Shown here in pieces: positions 43,637 to 54,637 of a DNA stretch of 64,000 nt. The DNA lies in assembly GCA_033398695.1 (NCBI GenBank), contig CM065804.1, positions 33,845,001 through 33,909,000 on the forward strand, written 5' to 3'. Origin of the DNA: Orobanche coerulescens. Lineage: Eukaryota; Streptophyta; Magnoliopsida; Lamiales; Orobanchaceae. A program made the position numbers and the translations under genes. The notes beneath the pieces were generated by a model. That model was not told the origin of the DNA. It searched no databases and saw only the letters and a list, made by a program, of their open reading frames with translations. Every line of letters starts with the position of its first letter. Position 1 is the first letter of the stretch.

Positions 43637-46600
43637 ATGAAGAAGACCGATAATTCGGAGGCCCGGATGATCTTAGGTACACTCAAAATTCTATCTCAAC
43701 CTGTGTGTACCATTTTTGATATTGTTGCATCGCATTCATTCATTTCCGAGTCATGTTTGAGTAGACTACGTCTGGGTAGTGCTACTAGTTATGAGCCTTA
43801 TGTTATTGGTCTACCTAATGGTAGAAGAATTATCAGGAATCGTGAGATTAAGGATTGTCCGATTCAGATTCATGGCCGTGATTGGTTAGCAGACCTAATC
43901 GTGGTAGATTTACCGAGAGACGATGTCATCTTGGGTATTGATTGGATGGATCGTCACGATGCCGTCATTAGTATCCGTAAGCGTATGGTCACTATCATTT
44001 CAGACGATGGGGTCGAATGTGTATTTCAGGGAGGTAATCCCAGCTGTTCCGGGAGAGTCATCAACTTGATGAAAGCATTGAAATTACTCAATCAGGGGTG
44101 TGTCGGTTATTGGTGCTATATGACCAAGACAGAGAAACCATCAGTAATCTTGACGGATATTCCTATAGTGAGAGAATATGCCGATGTATTTCCAGACGAG
44201 TTACCTGGTTTGCCTCCACAGAGAGATGTGGAATTCACGATTGAGTTGGAGCCCGGTACGTCCCCAATATCGAAGGCACTGTACCGGATGGCCTGACCGA
44301 AATGCAGGAGTTGAGGAATAAATTAGAGGATTTGACCGAGAAGGGTTATATTCGACCGAATGCGCCCCCGTGGGGAGCACCAGTGTTATTTATCAAGAAA
44401 AAGGATGGTTCGTTTCACTTGTGTATTGATTACCGGAAATTGAACCGGGTGACGATCAAGAATAAATATCTTCTAACCCGTATCGATGATCTTTTGGATC
44501 AACTTCAGGGAGCTTTAGTATTTTCCAAGATCGACTTAAGATCTGGATATCATCAGTTACGAATTCGAGAGTCGGATATCGCAAAGACGGCGTTTCGAAC
44601 ACGCTATGGTCATTATGAGTTTGTGGTAATGCCGTTTGGGTTAACAAATGCACATGCGGTATTCATGGAGTTAATGAATCGGGTTTTCATCGACTATTTG
44701 GATCAGTTCGTGGTTGTCTTCATTGATGATATTTTAATTTATTCTCGTGACCTGGAGGAGCACGAGTTTCACCTTCATCAGGTGCTCGACGTGTTGAGAC
44801 GAGAGCAACTTTATGGAAAGTTTTCCAAATGTGAGTTCTGGATGTCCGAAGTGACATTTCTCGGACATGTAATTTCATCAGACGAAGTTCGTGTCGACCC
44901 TAAGAAGACGGAGGCGATCCGAGATTGGCAACCTCCGAAGAATGTTAAGGAAATCCGAAGTTTCCTCGGATTAGATGGTTATTATCGGCGATTTGTGGAA
45001 GGATTTTCTAAAATTGCTCAACCCATGACGAACCTTTTACGGAAGGATAAGAAATACACGTGGTCCGATGCGTGTCAACAGAGTTTTGAGGAACTCAAGA
45101 GCCGGTTAATTTCAGCACCTGTCCTTTCTTTACCGCAAGGGACAGAAGGATTTGTGGTTTATAGTGATGCGTCCGGACAGGGTCTCGGATGTGTACTAAT
45201 GTAGAATGGGAAAGTTATTGCTTATGCTTCACGGCAATTGAGACCTTACGAGGTTAATTATCCGACCCATGACCTGGAGCTAGCAGTCGTGGTGTTCGCA
45301 TTGAAGATTTAGCGTTATTATCTTTATGGCGTTACCTGTAAGATAGTCACCGATCATAAGAGTTTGAAGTATATATTTACTCACAAGGAGTTAAATATGC
45401 GACAGAGGCGGTGGTTGGAACTAATCAAAGATTATGATATTGAGATACTTTACCACCCGGGCAAGGCAAACGTTGTCGCCGACGCCTTGAGTCGTAAGTC
45501 CGTTCAGGAGCAGATGCTTGCTCGATTAACAATTCAGAAGGAACTTCAGTAGGAATTTTTGAGACCCGAGATCGAGATCTGGTTACAGCGAGTACAAGGG
45601 TAACTTTGTACGTTAGAGATTTCATCGCCACTTGAGGAGGCGATCAGAGAGAATCAGGGTTCCAACCCATTTTTGTTACGCATTCGAGATGTGTGACTCA
45701 GGGGAAAGCCCCTGGATTTGTGGTCCACGAGGATGGACTTTTGCGATTTATGCGTACCGGCGAACGACGAGTTGAAAAACTCTATTTTGAGAGAAGCTCA
45801 TGCTACCCCTTATTCCATTCATCCGGGGTCTAGCAAGATGTACAAAGACTTGAAACAAAATTACTGGTGGAGTAATATGAAGCGAGAAGTCGCGGAATTT
45901 GTTTCGAGATGTTTAACTTGTCAGCAAGTCAAGATAGAACATCAGCGACCGACAGGTATGCTGAAACCTCTCCCTATTCCAGAGTGGAAGTGGGAAGATA
46001 TTTCAATGGACTTCATCATGAGTTTGTCGGCGAGTCGTCATGGCATGAATACAATTTGGGTAATTGTGGATCGTCTAACTACGTTAGCCCATTTCCTTGA
46101 GATTAAGGATACGTGGGGTCCCGAGAGACTTGCCCAGTTGTTCATCAAAGAGATAGTGAGATTGCACGGTACTCCTAAGAGTATCATTTCTGATCGTGAC
46201 GGGCGATTCGTGTCACACTTTTGGAAATCAGTTCATCGTGCCATGGGAACTCAGCTTAATCTCAGCATAGATTTTCATCCTCAGTCCGACGGACAATCAG
46301 AGAGGACTATTCAGATTTTGGAGGACATGTTGAGGGCATGTGTTCTCGATTGGAAAGATGATTGGGAAGCCCAACTACCGTTGATCGAGTTCACGTACAA
46401 CAATAGTTGGCATGCTTCGATTAATATGGCACCTTACGAGGCCTTGTACGGTCGTCGTTGTCTATATCCTTTGTGTTGGGATGACTTATCAGAATCAATC
46501 GACACCGAGCCCGATATGCTTATAGCCGCCCATGAGAAGGTAGCTTTGATCAGGAGCCGTTTGTTGACCGCTTAGAGTCGACAGAAATCTTATGAAGATA

Positions 46601-47051
46601 ACCGTCGTCGGCCATTAGAGTTCGAGGCGGGTGACCATGTTTTGGTTAAGGTATCCCCGAGTTGAGGTATCTTCTTCCGTTTTTGGAAGAGGGAAAGTTG
46701 AGTCCGAGATTCATTGGACCGTTTGAGATTTTAGATCGAGTAGGCGAGCTAGCTTATCGATTGGCCTTACCTCCAGCATTGAGCCGAATCCATAATGTGT
46801 TTCATGTCTCCCAGTTGCGGAAGTATGTTGCCGACCCGAGTCACATACTTCAGTTCGACGAGATCGAGATCGCGGACGATCATTCGTATGAGGAGCGTCC
46901 CGTACGAGTCTTAGAGCGGCGAATCAAACAGTTGAGGAACAAGACGATTCCTTTGGTTAAAATTTAGTGGTCTAGACACGGAGTCGAAGATGATAATTGG
47001 GAAACCGAGGATAGTATGAGGGAGAGTTATCCCGAGTTGTTTGACCCTTAG
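43637..47051 (+). pseudogene. element C pol: protease, RT, RNase H, integrase, chromodomain
   Basis: The protease site reads IFDIVASHSF, so the catalytic DSGA has become [15 protein letters not shown] near 44720. RNase [12 protein letters not shown]. Integrase: HHCC finger (HPGSS..CLTCQQ), [15 protein letters not shown] and DGQSERTIQ, all readable at 45780-46320. The chromodomain-like end lies at 46860-47040. In-frame stops at 45202, 45310, 45550, 45601, 46573, 46663 and 46965, plus frameshifts near 44297, 45690 and 46680. Most stops fit CAG to TAG, TGG to TAG or CGA to TGA by comparison with D or A. Dead copy. Confidence 0.9.
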
Positions 47052-47067
47052 TTTCGGGGATGAAACT
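47050..47067 (+). promoter_or_regulatory. hairpin before polypurine tract, element C
   Basis: AGTTTCGGGGATGAAACT: the D form with one stem base changed (C to T), overlapping the stop codon. Confidence 0.65.
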
Positions 47068-47078
47068 CTTTTAAGGGG

Positions 47079-47083
47079 GGTGT
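47079..47083. repeat. target site duplication of element D, left copy
   Basis: GGTGT, identical to 56981-56985. It lies inside the purine tract of element C. Confidence 0.9.
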
Positions 47084-47452
47084 TGTAATACACGGTTGTA
47101 ATTCATTCATTTTCATTCAGTAATTATCAGTCTGTAATTGTCACTCAGTGTATTTTCACTCAATTATAATCATTCATCAATCATGTTCATTCACCGTGTT
47201 CACCGTTCGGAAAAACTTCGAGTTGTGTATAAATTCGCTCATTGTTTCAACTTTCCTCATATGAGTTCGACTTTGTTAGATCACCATTAATTTTTGGTAA
47301 CTCCAAGAATTCTAAATCTTTGTAATATTATAGAGAATCGAGTTAGCTTTCCAATGGTTCAAACGGTGAGTCAATCGGAGTCCGGACGAGAGAGTTATGG
47401 TCGTTTTAGCTCACCCGCTCATTTTTTCAGCTTTTGGCCGATCACTGCCGAC

Positions 47453-47760
47453 CGGACTCGGTCGTGTCGTCCGACACGGCCCGTGCCGTACTCGTCCGGA
47501 AATGCCGAAGTATCTGCCCACAGGACTCGACCGTGTCGTTTGGCACGGCCGAGTCGAACTCTTCCGGATAAGCCAGAACCGACTGCCGACACGCCCGACC
47601 GTGTCCCAGGACACGGTCGAGTCATGCCGAGTCGCTGTCGGACGGGTCACTGTCGGAAGGCCCTCCGCGCCGCGACCGTGTCAAGCAGGACACGGTCGAG
47701 TCCCTGTCGGCCAGCTGTGCGACACGACCGTGCCGATCGGCACGGGCCGTGTCCGGCAGG
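47453..47760. repeat. CACGG/CCGTG palindrome array, element D 5' LTR
   Basis: Words such as CGTGTCGTCCGACACGGCC, GACCGTGTCCCAGGACACGGTC and CGTGCCGATCGGCACGG. Each is an inverted repeat with a 2-8 base centre, about ten in 300 bases, ending some 15 bases before the TATA box. Frames of over 100 codons run through on both strands but are only array sequence. The 3' LTR copy is at 55008-55316. Confidence 0.95.
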
Positions 47761-47772
47761 GTAGTCAACCCC

Positions 47773-47780
47773 TATAAATT
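47773..47780 (+). promoter_or_regulatory. TATA box, element D 5' LTR
   Basis: TATAAATT after CAACCCC; the copy is at 55328-55335. Confidence 0.65.
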
Positions 47781-49425
47781 CATTTTTTGAGCATTTCAGC
47801 TCATTTTTTCCCCTTTTCTTCACCTACAACCGAGAGAGAGAGCTTGAGGGAGGGTTTTTCATTCACAAATCATTTGAGTGTTTGATTTTCTTCATCTCCT
47901 TTCGATCGTGAAGCCCGGATAATCAATCTAACGCGTGTTCTTCGGATTATAGTACTTGAATCTTCAAGAGGTAATTCCTTCAACACTTTGGACTTCGATT
48001 TTGTGTTGAGATATGATGTTTTGGACGTTATAATCATGTTATATGAAGGGATATGTATATGATTATGAGTTTGTATAAGGATTCATTGGATTATTGAGGG
48101 ATTATTCAAGAACACCTTGAATATCGAGTTGGAATTGGGGATTTTCGACTAATTGTTGTTATAATCACGTTTTTGGATATTCATAACGGATTATTGATCG
48201 TATTGGAGTTGTTTTGTTGGTTTGAAACACTTATTGGGGGATTTAATATTGGTATATTGAGGTTTGATTGTAAACAATCGGAGTTTGGACGCAACGTGTT
48301 CGATATAATGCCCCAATGAACTTAATTTAATCGTATCGACGTTTTGAATTTGTTATATTCGTGTTTGATTCGTATATTGAACGGATTGTTGGTAATTATA
48401 TTTATTCAAGGTTGTACGAGCGACCGATATCTCAATTAGGACGTTGTTCGTGGACGGACATTCTTCATCGTTGTTGAGTAAGTTAATTCTTACTCGGTTA
48501 AAAGGATATTCATACCTTTTGTTGTTGATCATTCTTAATCATAACTCATTCATCATTGTATTAATCATATTAAAACTTGTTATTGTCAATTAATCACTTG
48601 ATCATAAGAGCAGCGGTTCCAATCTTTTCGTTGAGCTATCATTCATTTCATTATTACTCTCATCTCGGTGAGTCATTCTTGACTTTGTCAGATTATTATT
48701 TATTCATTGATATTCATTACGGTCATTCTCGTTCATATGACCTTCTGGGTTCATATTGCGTGGCCGGGTGCGGATGTGTGGAATTTTTAGTCGGGCACGT
48801 TATGACCATGTATTGGGAGTGATACATTGGGTGTGCACACGGTAGCAGTTACCTCGTGAGACTAATTAGGTACAAGGACGGGTGTGTCCGGTCATTCGTC
48901 TTGTACACTTGCACGTAACACTACGGGCGTACTATGATACCCCTCTTGGCGTAATTCATAACTAAGGATATTTCATAACTTCGCTTAAATCATGATTGTG
49001 TATTTTTCAACCCTTGAGGATTGTTGTTACGTATGGCGGCCGTTTGGGGATTTTGTTTTTGGTCTTGGCAAGGCAAAGGCACAGGAGAACACGACGTCGA
49101 GAGTCCCAGTGATACTAGAAAGGGGCCCCGATCTGCTCATCACTTATTCAGTCATTTAAGTTTCCTTTATTTATTCCGCTGCAGACATTCCGTTTGAATA
49201 CTCGTTTCATTCAGTGTTGTGTATTTTATCGTCACATAAGATACACATGTATTCTATTTTATCCTGGGTGTGTTGTATGAAACTCCTAATCGGAGTAATT
49301 GATGTTGTAATGTGGTTCGGTACTACATTTACCCTGTGTAATTCATCCTTTTTCATTCGCCTGGTGGGTCCCAGTCGGGGGTCCACGGCACTGTAATATC
49401 CGCCTAGTTTGGGGTGTTACTGAGT

Positions 49426-49437
49426 TGGTATGGGAGC
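49426..49437 (+). promoter_or_regulatory. primer binding site, element D
   Basis: TGGTATGGGAGC, four bases after the LTR end; iMet type with two mismatches. Confidence 0.75.
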
Positions 49438-49918
49438 GTGGTCTTGAATACTACCTTCCGAGTCATGTCTCATTTGAAGTCATCGTCATCAGACTAGTAT
49501 CATTGGACTTTCGTGTCACGTGTGACCTGTGCAAATGCCGAGCCAATTAGACCGAAAGAACTGTAAGATTTCTAACGCCATGGTATAATTTCTGGCAATA
49601 ATCATTCATTCATCATTCATCAATTAACAATCCTCAAACATCATCATTCATTATGATCAGGACGATCATATTAACTCATTAATCACTTAATTCATTTCAT
49701 TACTCAGTTGTCGATCTAGATGGTCATATTATCAATCTTATTAAGTTATTCAAGATAATCACTTCAAGAATTTTATCAGATAATCATGTCACTTCAGTAA
49801 ATCATTCATATAATCACTAAGTTAGAACATGTATACTCATTTTCATCATCTCATGGCATACTCATAACGTGATAATCATGCGGGAAATGTAATCATTATG
49901 CGACTTTCCTCCTTCAGT
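49438..49918 (+). other. element D leader
   Basis: About 480 non-coding bases, closely similar to 41873-42354. Confidence 0.6.
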
Positions 49919-51000
49919 ATGGAAAGGGCAAGAAGAGGACGCGGAGGACGAGGCCGTGGTGCGGGCCGAATCCCGAGAACTCGTGCGAACGCGAGGAATA
50001 ATGTTAACTCATCTAGCAGTGACGCTGCCACTCATTCACCAGGGCGTGATCATTCACTTTCGGGTAGTCGTACTCGGGACACGGCTCAGTCAGAAGGTGT
50101 TCGGATCGATCCACTCGCCTTTATGCAGGGCATGATGGCCCAGATGACTCAGATGACACAACTAATGGAGACGATGCATAACTCAGTCAATCAAAATCAA
50201 CAGGCTCCTCCGCCGCCACCTCAGAGGCAAGAGAGGAACGTGAGCAATATCATCGGCGACATCTCTCGCCAGAGGCCACCTACTTTTGAGGGCTCGTCTG
50301 AGCCGGCGGATATTATTCATTGGCTCGAGCATTTCGAGAAATTGTTTGCTATGGTAGAGTGTCCCGAAGGACACAAAGTTTCTGTTGCGGCTTACTACCT
50401 GGGTAAGAGCGCACATTCTTGGTGGTTGTCGTTGAAGCCCACCGAAGGATCATGTACTTGGGAGCAGTTCAAGACTCTCATGATGGAGAGATATTATCCG
50501 GCCCCACTCAGAGAGGCCAAGCTGTCAGAATTACTCACCCCCGACCCCTCAACAGACGAGGATGTTCTCGCCATTGCCGAGAAATTTCAGGAACTTCTTC
50601 CGTTCGCCTCATCTATCATTCATTCCGAGGCGGATAAGATTAAGTATTTCAAAGAAGAGGCTGAAATCCCGTATGAGATTACAATTGCTTAATCATAATT
50701 GCACCACGTTGGCCGAATTCATTGAGAAAGCTCTTACCTATGAGCTTATCGCTAAAGAAATTGCTAAGCGGCAACCTTCGTCGCTAGCAAGAAATCGAAG
50801 AATCGTAATCGATCACCAAGGCGGTCGACAACCTTCAAGAAACCTCGTGCGGGCTCGCTTTTACGAGCGACCTCATGTGACGTCTAAACCCGCGGAATCT
50901 CGATCACGAGCGGCGATTCGGCCATCACTGTTATAATCGTGGGGATCTTGGTCATGTCGGCACCAAGTGTCCGAGACGATCATCACGTGTCATAATCAGG
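49919..51000 (+). pseudogene. element D gag
   Basis: ATG 49919, MERARRGRGGRGRGAGR, close to C's gag. The capsid-like part (RPPTFEGSSEPADIIHWLEHFEKLF..LREAKLSELLTP) is intact to about 50640. The frame then shifts and continues as LQLLNHNCTTLAEFIEKALTYEL. The zinc-knuckle region (50790-51170) is badly scrambled relative to C, with many small losses clustered at CAG/CTG sites, although flanking sequence is well preserved. Confidence 0.85.
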
Positions 51001-51195
51001 AATTGTTGGGCATAAGTCCCGTTTTTCCCGTAGTGACTCCAAACCTACTCGGCATCATCTCGTGCCCGGCGATCGGCCGTTCAGAATCGAGCCACTCAAT
51101 CGGCGTCGTTTAAAAGCAGCGGGAGCGACTAAAGGTGGAGCCTATAGTCGTGACGGAGCGTCGGTGCCGGGACTAGCAAACCCCGGATTTATGAG

Positions 51196-54100
51196 ATGAA
51201 GAAGACCGATGATCCCGAGGCCCAAATGATCTCAGGTACACTCGATATTCTATCTCAACCTGTGTGTACCCTTTTTGATACTTGTGCATCGCATTCATTC
51301 ATTTCCGAGTCATGTTTGAGTAGACTACTTCTGGGTAGTGCTACTAGTTGTGAGCCTTATGTCATTGGTCTACCTGATGGTAGACGAATTATCGGTAATC
51401 GGAAGATTCAGGATTGTCCGATTCAGTTTCATGGTCGTGTATGGCCAGCGGACCTTATCGTGGTAGATTTGCCGAGAGACGACGTCATCTTGGGTATTGA
51501 TTGGATGGATCGTCATGATGCCATCATTAGTGTCCGTAAGCGTATGATTACTATCATTTCGCATTTATGGGGTTGAATGTGTATTTCATGGAGGTAATCC
51601 CTACTGCTCGTAAGGTCATTAATTTGATGAAAGCGGTGCGATTACTCGATCGAGGATGTGTCGGTTATTGGTGCTATATGACCAAAACCGAGGAATCATC
51701 AAGAATGTTGTCGGATATTCCGGTAGTAAGGGAATATGCCGATGTATTTCCAGACGAGTTACAGTTTGCCTCCAGAGGGATGTGGAATTCACGATTGAGT
51801 TGGAGCACTGCACGTCCCGATATCGAAGGCACCGTCAATGGCCCCGACTGAAATGCGAGAGTTGAAGAATCAACTTGGGAATTGTTCGAGAAAGGTTATA
51901 TCCGACCGAGTGCGTCCCGTGGGGAGCACCGATCTTTGCTTGTCAAAAAGAAGGATGGTTCTTTTCGCTTGTGTATCGATTATCGGGAGTTGAATAGGGT
52001 GACAATCAAGAATAAGTATCCTTTACCCCGTATCGATGACCTTTTGGATCAACTTCAGGGAGCTTCAGTATTTTCCAAGATCGACTTAAGATCTGGATAT
52101 CATCAGCTGCGGATTCGAGAGTCGGATATCGCGAGGACGGCGTTTCGAACACGCTATGGTCATTATGAGTTCGTAGTAATGCCGTTCGGGCTAACTAATG
52201 CACCTGCGGTATTCATGGAGCTAATGAATCGGGTCTTCATCGATTTTTTGGATCGGTTTGTTGTTGTCTTCATCGATGACATTTTGATTTATTCTCATAA
52301 CCGAGAGGAACACGAGGTTCATCTTCATCAGGTTCTCGACGTGTTGAGACGAGAGCAACTTTATGGAAAGTTTTCCAAATGTGAGTTCTGGATGTCCGAA
52401 GTGATGTTTCTCGGACATGTAATTTCATCAGATGGAGTGCGTGTTGATCCTCAGAAGACGGAGGCTATCCAGGATTGGTTACCTCCAAAGAATGTTAAGG
52501 AAATCCGAAGCTTTCTCGGATTAGCCAGTTATTATCGGAGGTTTGTGGAAGGATTTTCCAAAATTGCTCAACCATTGACGAACCTTTTGCGGAAGGATAA
52601 GAAATACACGTCGTCTGACGCGTGTCAACGGAGTTTTGAGGAACTCAAGAGCCGGTTAATGTCAGAACCTGTACTTTCCTTGCCGCAGGGGACGGAGGGA
52701 TTTGTGGTTTATAGTGATGCGTCCGGACAGGGTCTCGGATGTGTACTCATGCAAAATGGGAAGGTTATTGCTTATGCTTCACGGCAATTGAGACCTTACG
52801 AGGTTAATTATCCGACTCACGATCTGGAGCTAGCAGCCGTGGTGTTTGCTTTGAAAATTTGGCGTCATTATCTTTATGGCGTTACCTGCCAGATATTCAC
52901 CGATCATAAGAGTTTAAAGTATATATTTACTCAGAAGGAGTTAAATATGCGACAAAGGTGGTGGTTAGAACTAATCAAGGATTATGATATTGAGATCCTT
53001 TACCACCCGAGCAAGGCGAACGTTGTCGCCGACGCCTTGAGTCGTAAGTCCGTTCAGGAGCAGATGCTTGCTCGTTTAACAATTCAGAAGGAGCTCCAAC
53101 AGGAATTCCTTAGACCCGAGATCGAGGTCCGGCGAGTTCAGGGACAGCTTTGTATGTTAGAGATTTCATCATCTCTTGAGGATGCAATCAGGGAGAATCA
53201 GGGTTCAGACCCAGCATTGTTGCGCATTCGTGAGGATGTGGCTCAGGGGAAAGCCCCTGGATTCGTGGTCCACGAGGATGGACTTTTGAGGTTTAAGAAC
53301 CGGTTGTGCGTACCGGCGAATGACGAGTTGAAAAACTCGATTTTGAGAGAAGCTCATGCTACCCCTTATTCTGTTCATCCGGGGTCTAGCAAGATGTATA
53401 AGGACTTGAAACAAAATTACTGGTGGAGTAATATGAAGCGAGAAGTCGCGGAATTTGTTTCGAGATGCTTAACTTGCCAACAAGTCAAGATTGAACATCA
53501 GCGACCGGCAGGTATGTTAAAACCTCTTCCTATTCCAGAGTGGAAGTGGGAAGACATTTCTATGGATTTCATCACGAGTTTGCCGATGAGTCGTCGTGGC
53601 ATGAATACGATTTGGGTGATTGTGGACCGCTTAACTAAATCAGCTCATTTCCTTGAGATCAAGGATACGTGGGGTCCCGAGAGACTGGCCCAGTTATTCA
53701 TCAAGGAGATAGTAAGACTGCACGGTACTCCTAAGAGTATCGTTTCCGATCGTGACGGACGATTTGTATCTCATTTTTGGAAATCAGTTCATCGTGCTAT
53801 GGGAACTCAGCTCAATCTCGCATCGCCTTTCATCCTCAGTCAGACGGACAATCAGAGAGGACTATACAGACATTAGAGGACATGTTGAGGGCATGCGTCC
53901 TCGATTGGAAGGACGATTGGGAAGCCCAACTACCATTGATCGAGTTCACGTATAATAATAGTTGGCATGCTTCCATTAAGATGGCACCTTACGAGGCCTT
54001 GTACGGTCGTCGTTGTCGATCTCCTTTGTGTTGGGATGACTTGTCAGAATCAATCGGCACCGAGCCCGATATGCTTATAGCCGCCCGGGAGAAGGTAGCT

Positions 54101-54603
54101 TTGATCAAGAGTCGTATGTTGACATTTCGAGTCGGCTGAAATCATATGCAGATAATCGTCGTCGACCACTAGAGTTCGAGACGGGTGACCACGTTTTGGT
54201 CAAGGTATCCCCGAGTCGAGGTATTTTCCGTTTCGGAAAACGGGGGAAGTTGAGTCCGAGATTCATTGGACCGTTTGAAATTTTGGATCGAGTAGGCGAG
54301 TTAGCTTATCGATTGGCTTTACCTCCGGCTTTGAGTCGAATTCATAATGTGTTTCATGTCTCTCAGTTGCGAAAGTATGTTGCCGACCCGAGTCACATAC
54401 TGCAGTTCGACGAAATCGAGATCGCCGACGACCATTCATATGAGGAGCGTCCTATACGAGTCTTAGAGCGGCGAATCAAACAGTTGAGAAATAAGTCGAT
54501 TCCTTTGGTCAAGATTCAGTGGTCCAGACACGGAGTCGAAGAGGCTACTTGGGAAACCGAGGATAGTATGCGGGAGAGTTATCCCGAGTTGTTTGACCCT
54601 TAG
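51196..54603 (+). pseudogene. element D pol: protease, RT, RNase H, integrase, chromodomain
   Basis: Protease site TLFDTCASHSF: the Gly of DTGA or DSGA is Cys, so it is probably inactive. An open run of 664 codons (51882-53876) holds the RT ([18 protein letters not shown] near 52272), RNase H ([28 protein letters not shown]), the HHCC finger ([19 protein letters not shown]) and the first two integrase acidic sites (SMDF, SDRDGRF). The third (SERTIQ) is in the next frame after a shift near 53820. The end (54196-54603) has the GPFEIL motif and chromodomain-like VQ/IQWSRHGVEEATWETE. Best preserved pol of the window but still has at least four frameshifts. Confidence 0.9.
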
Positions 54604-54619
54604 TTTCGGGGACGAAACT
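54602..54619 (+). promoter_or_regulatory. hairpin before polypurine tract, element D
   Basis: AGTTTCGGGGACGAAACT overlapping the pol stop, followed by CTTTTAAGGGGGGG. Confidence 0.8.
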
Positions 54620-54637
54620 CTTTTAAGGGGGGGTGTA

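Larger units (their letters stand above)
47084..49421 (+). repeat. element D 5' LTR
   Basis: 2338 bases, starting TGTAATACACGG and ending GGGGTGTTACT. TATA box TATAAATT at 47773-47780. Upstream is an array of CACGGCC-type palindromes instead of the TAGCG motifs of element C. Confidence 0.95.

Noticed and set aside
47294..47777. Frames of 126-156 codons on both strands in the D LTR
   Set aside because: They run through the CACGG palindrome array and recur in the second LTR (54849-55332). Composition and both-strand openness show they are array artefacts.
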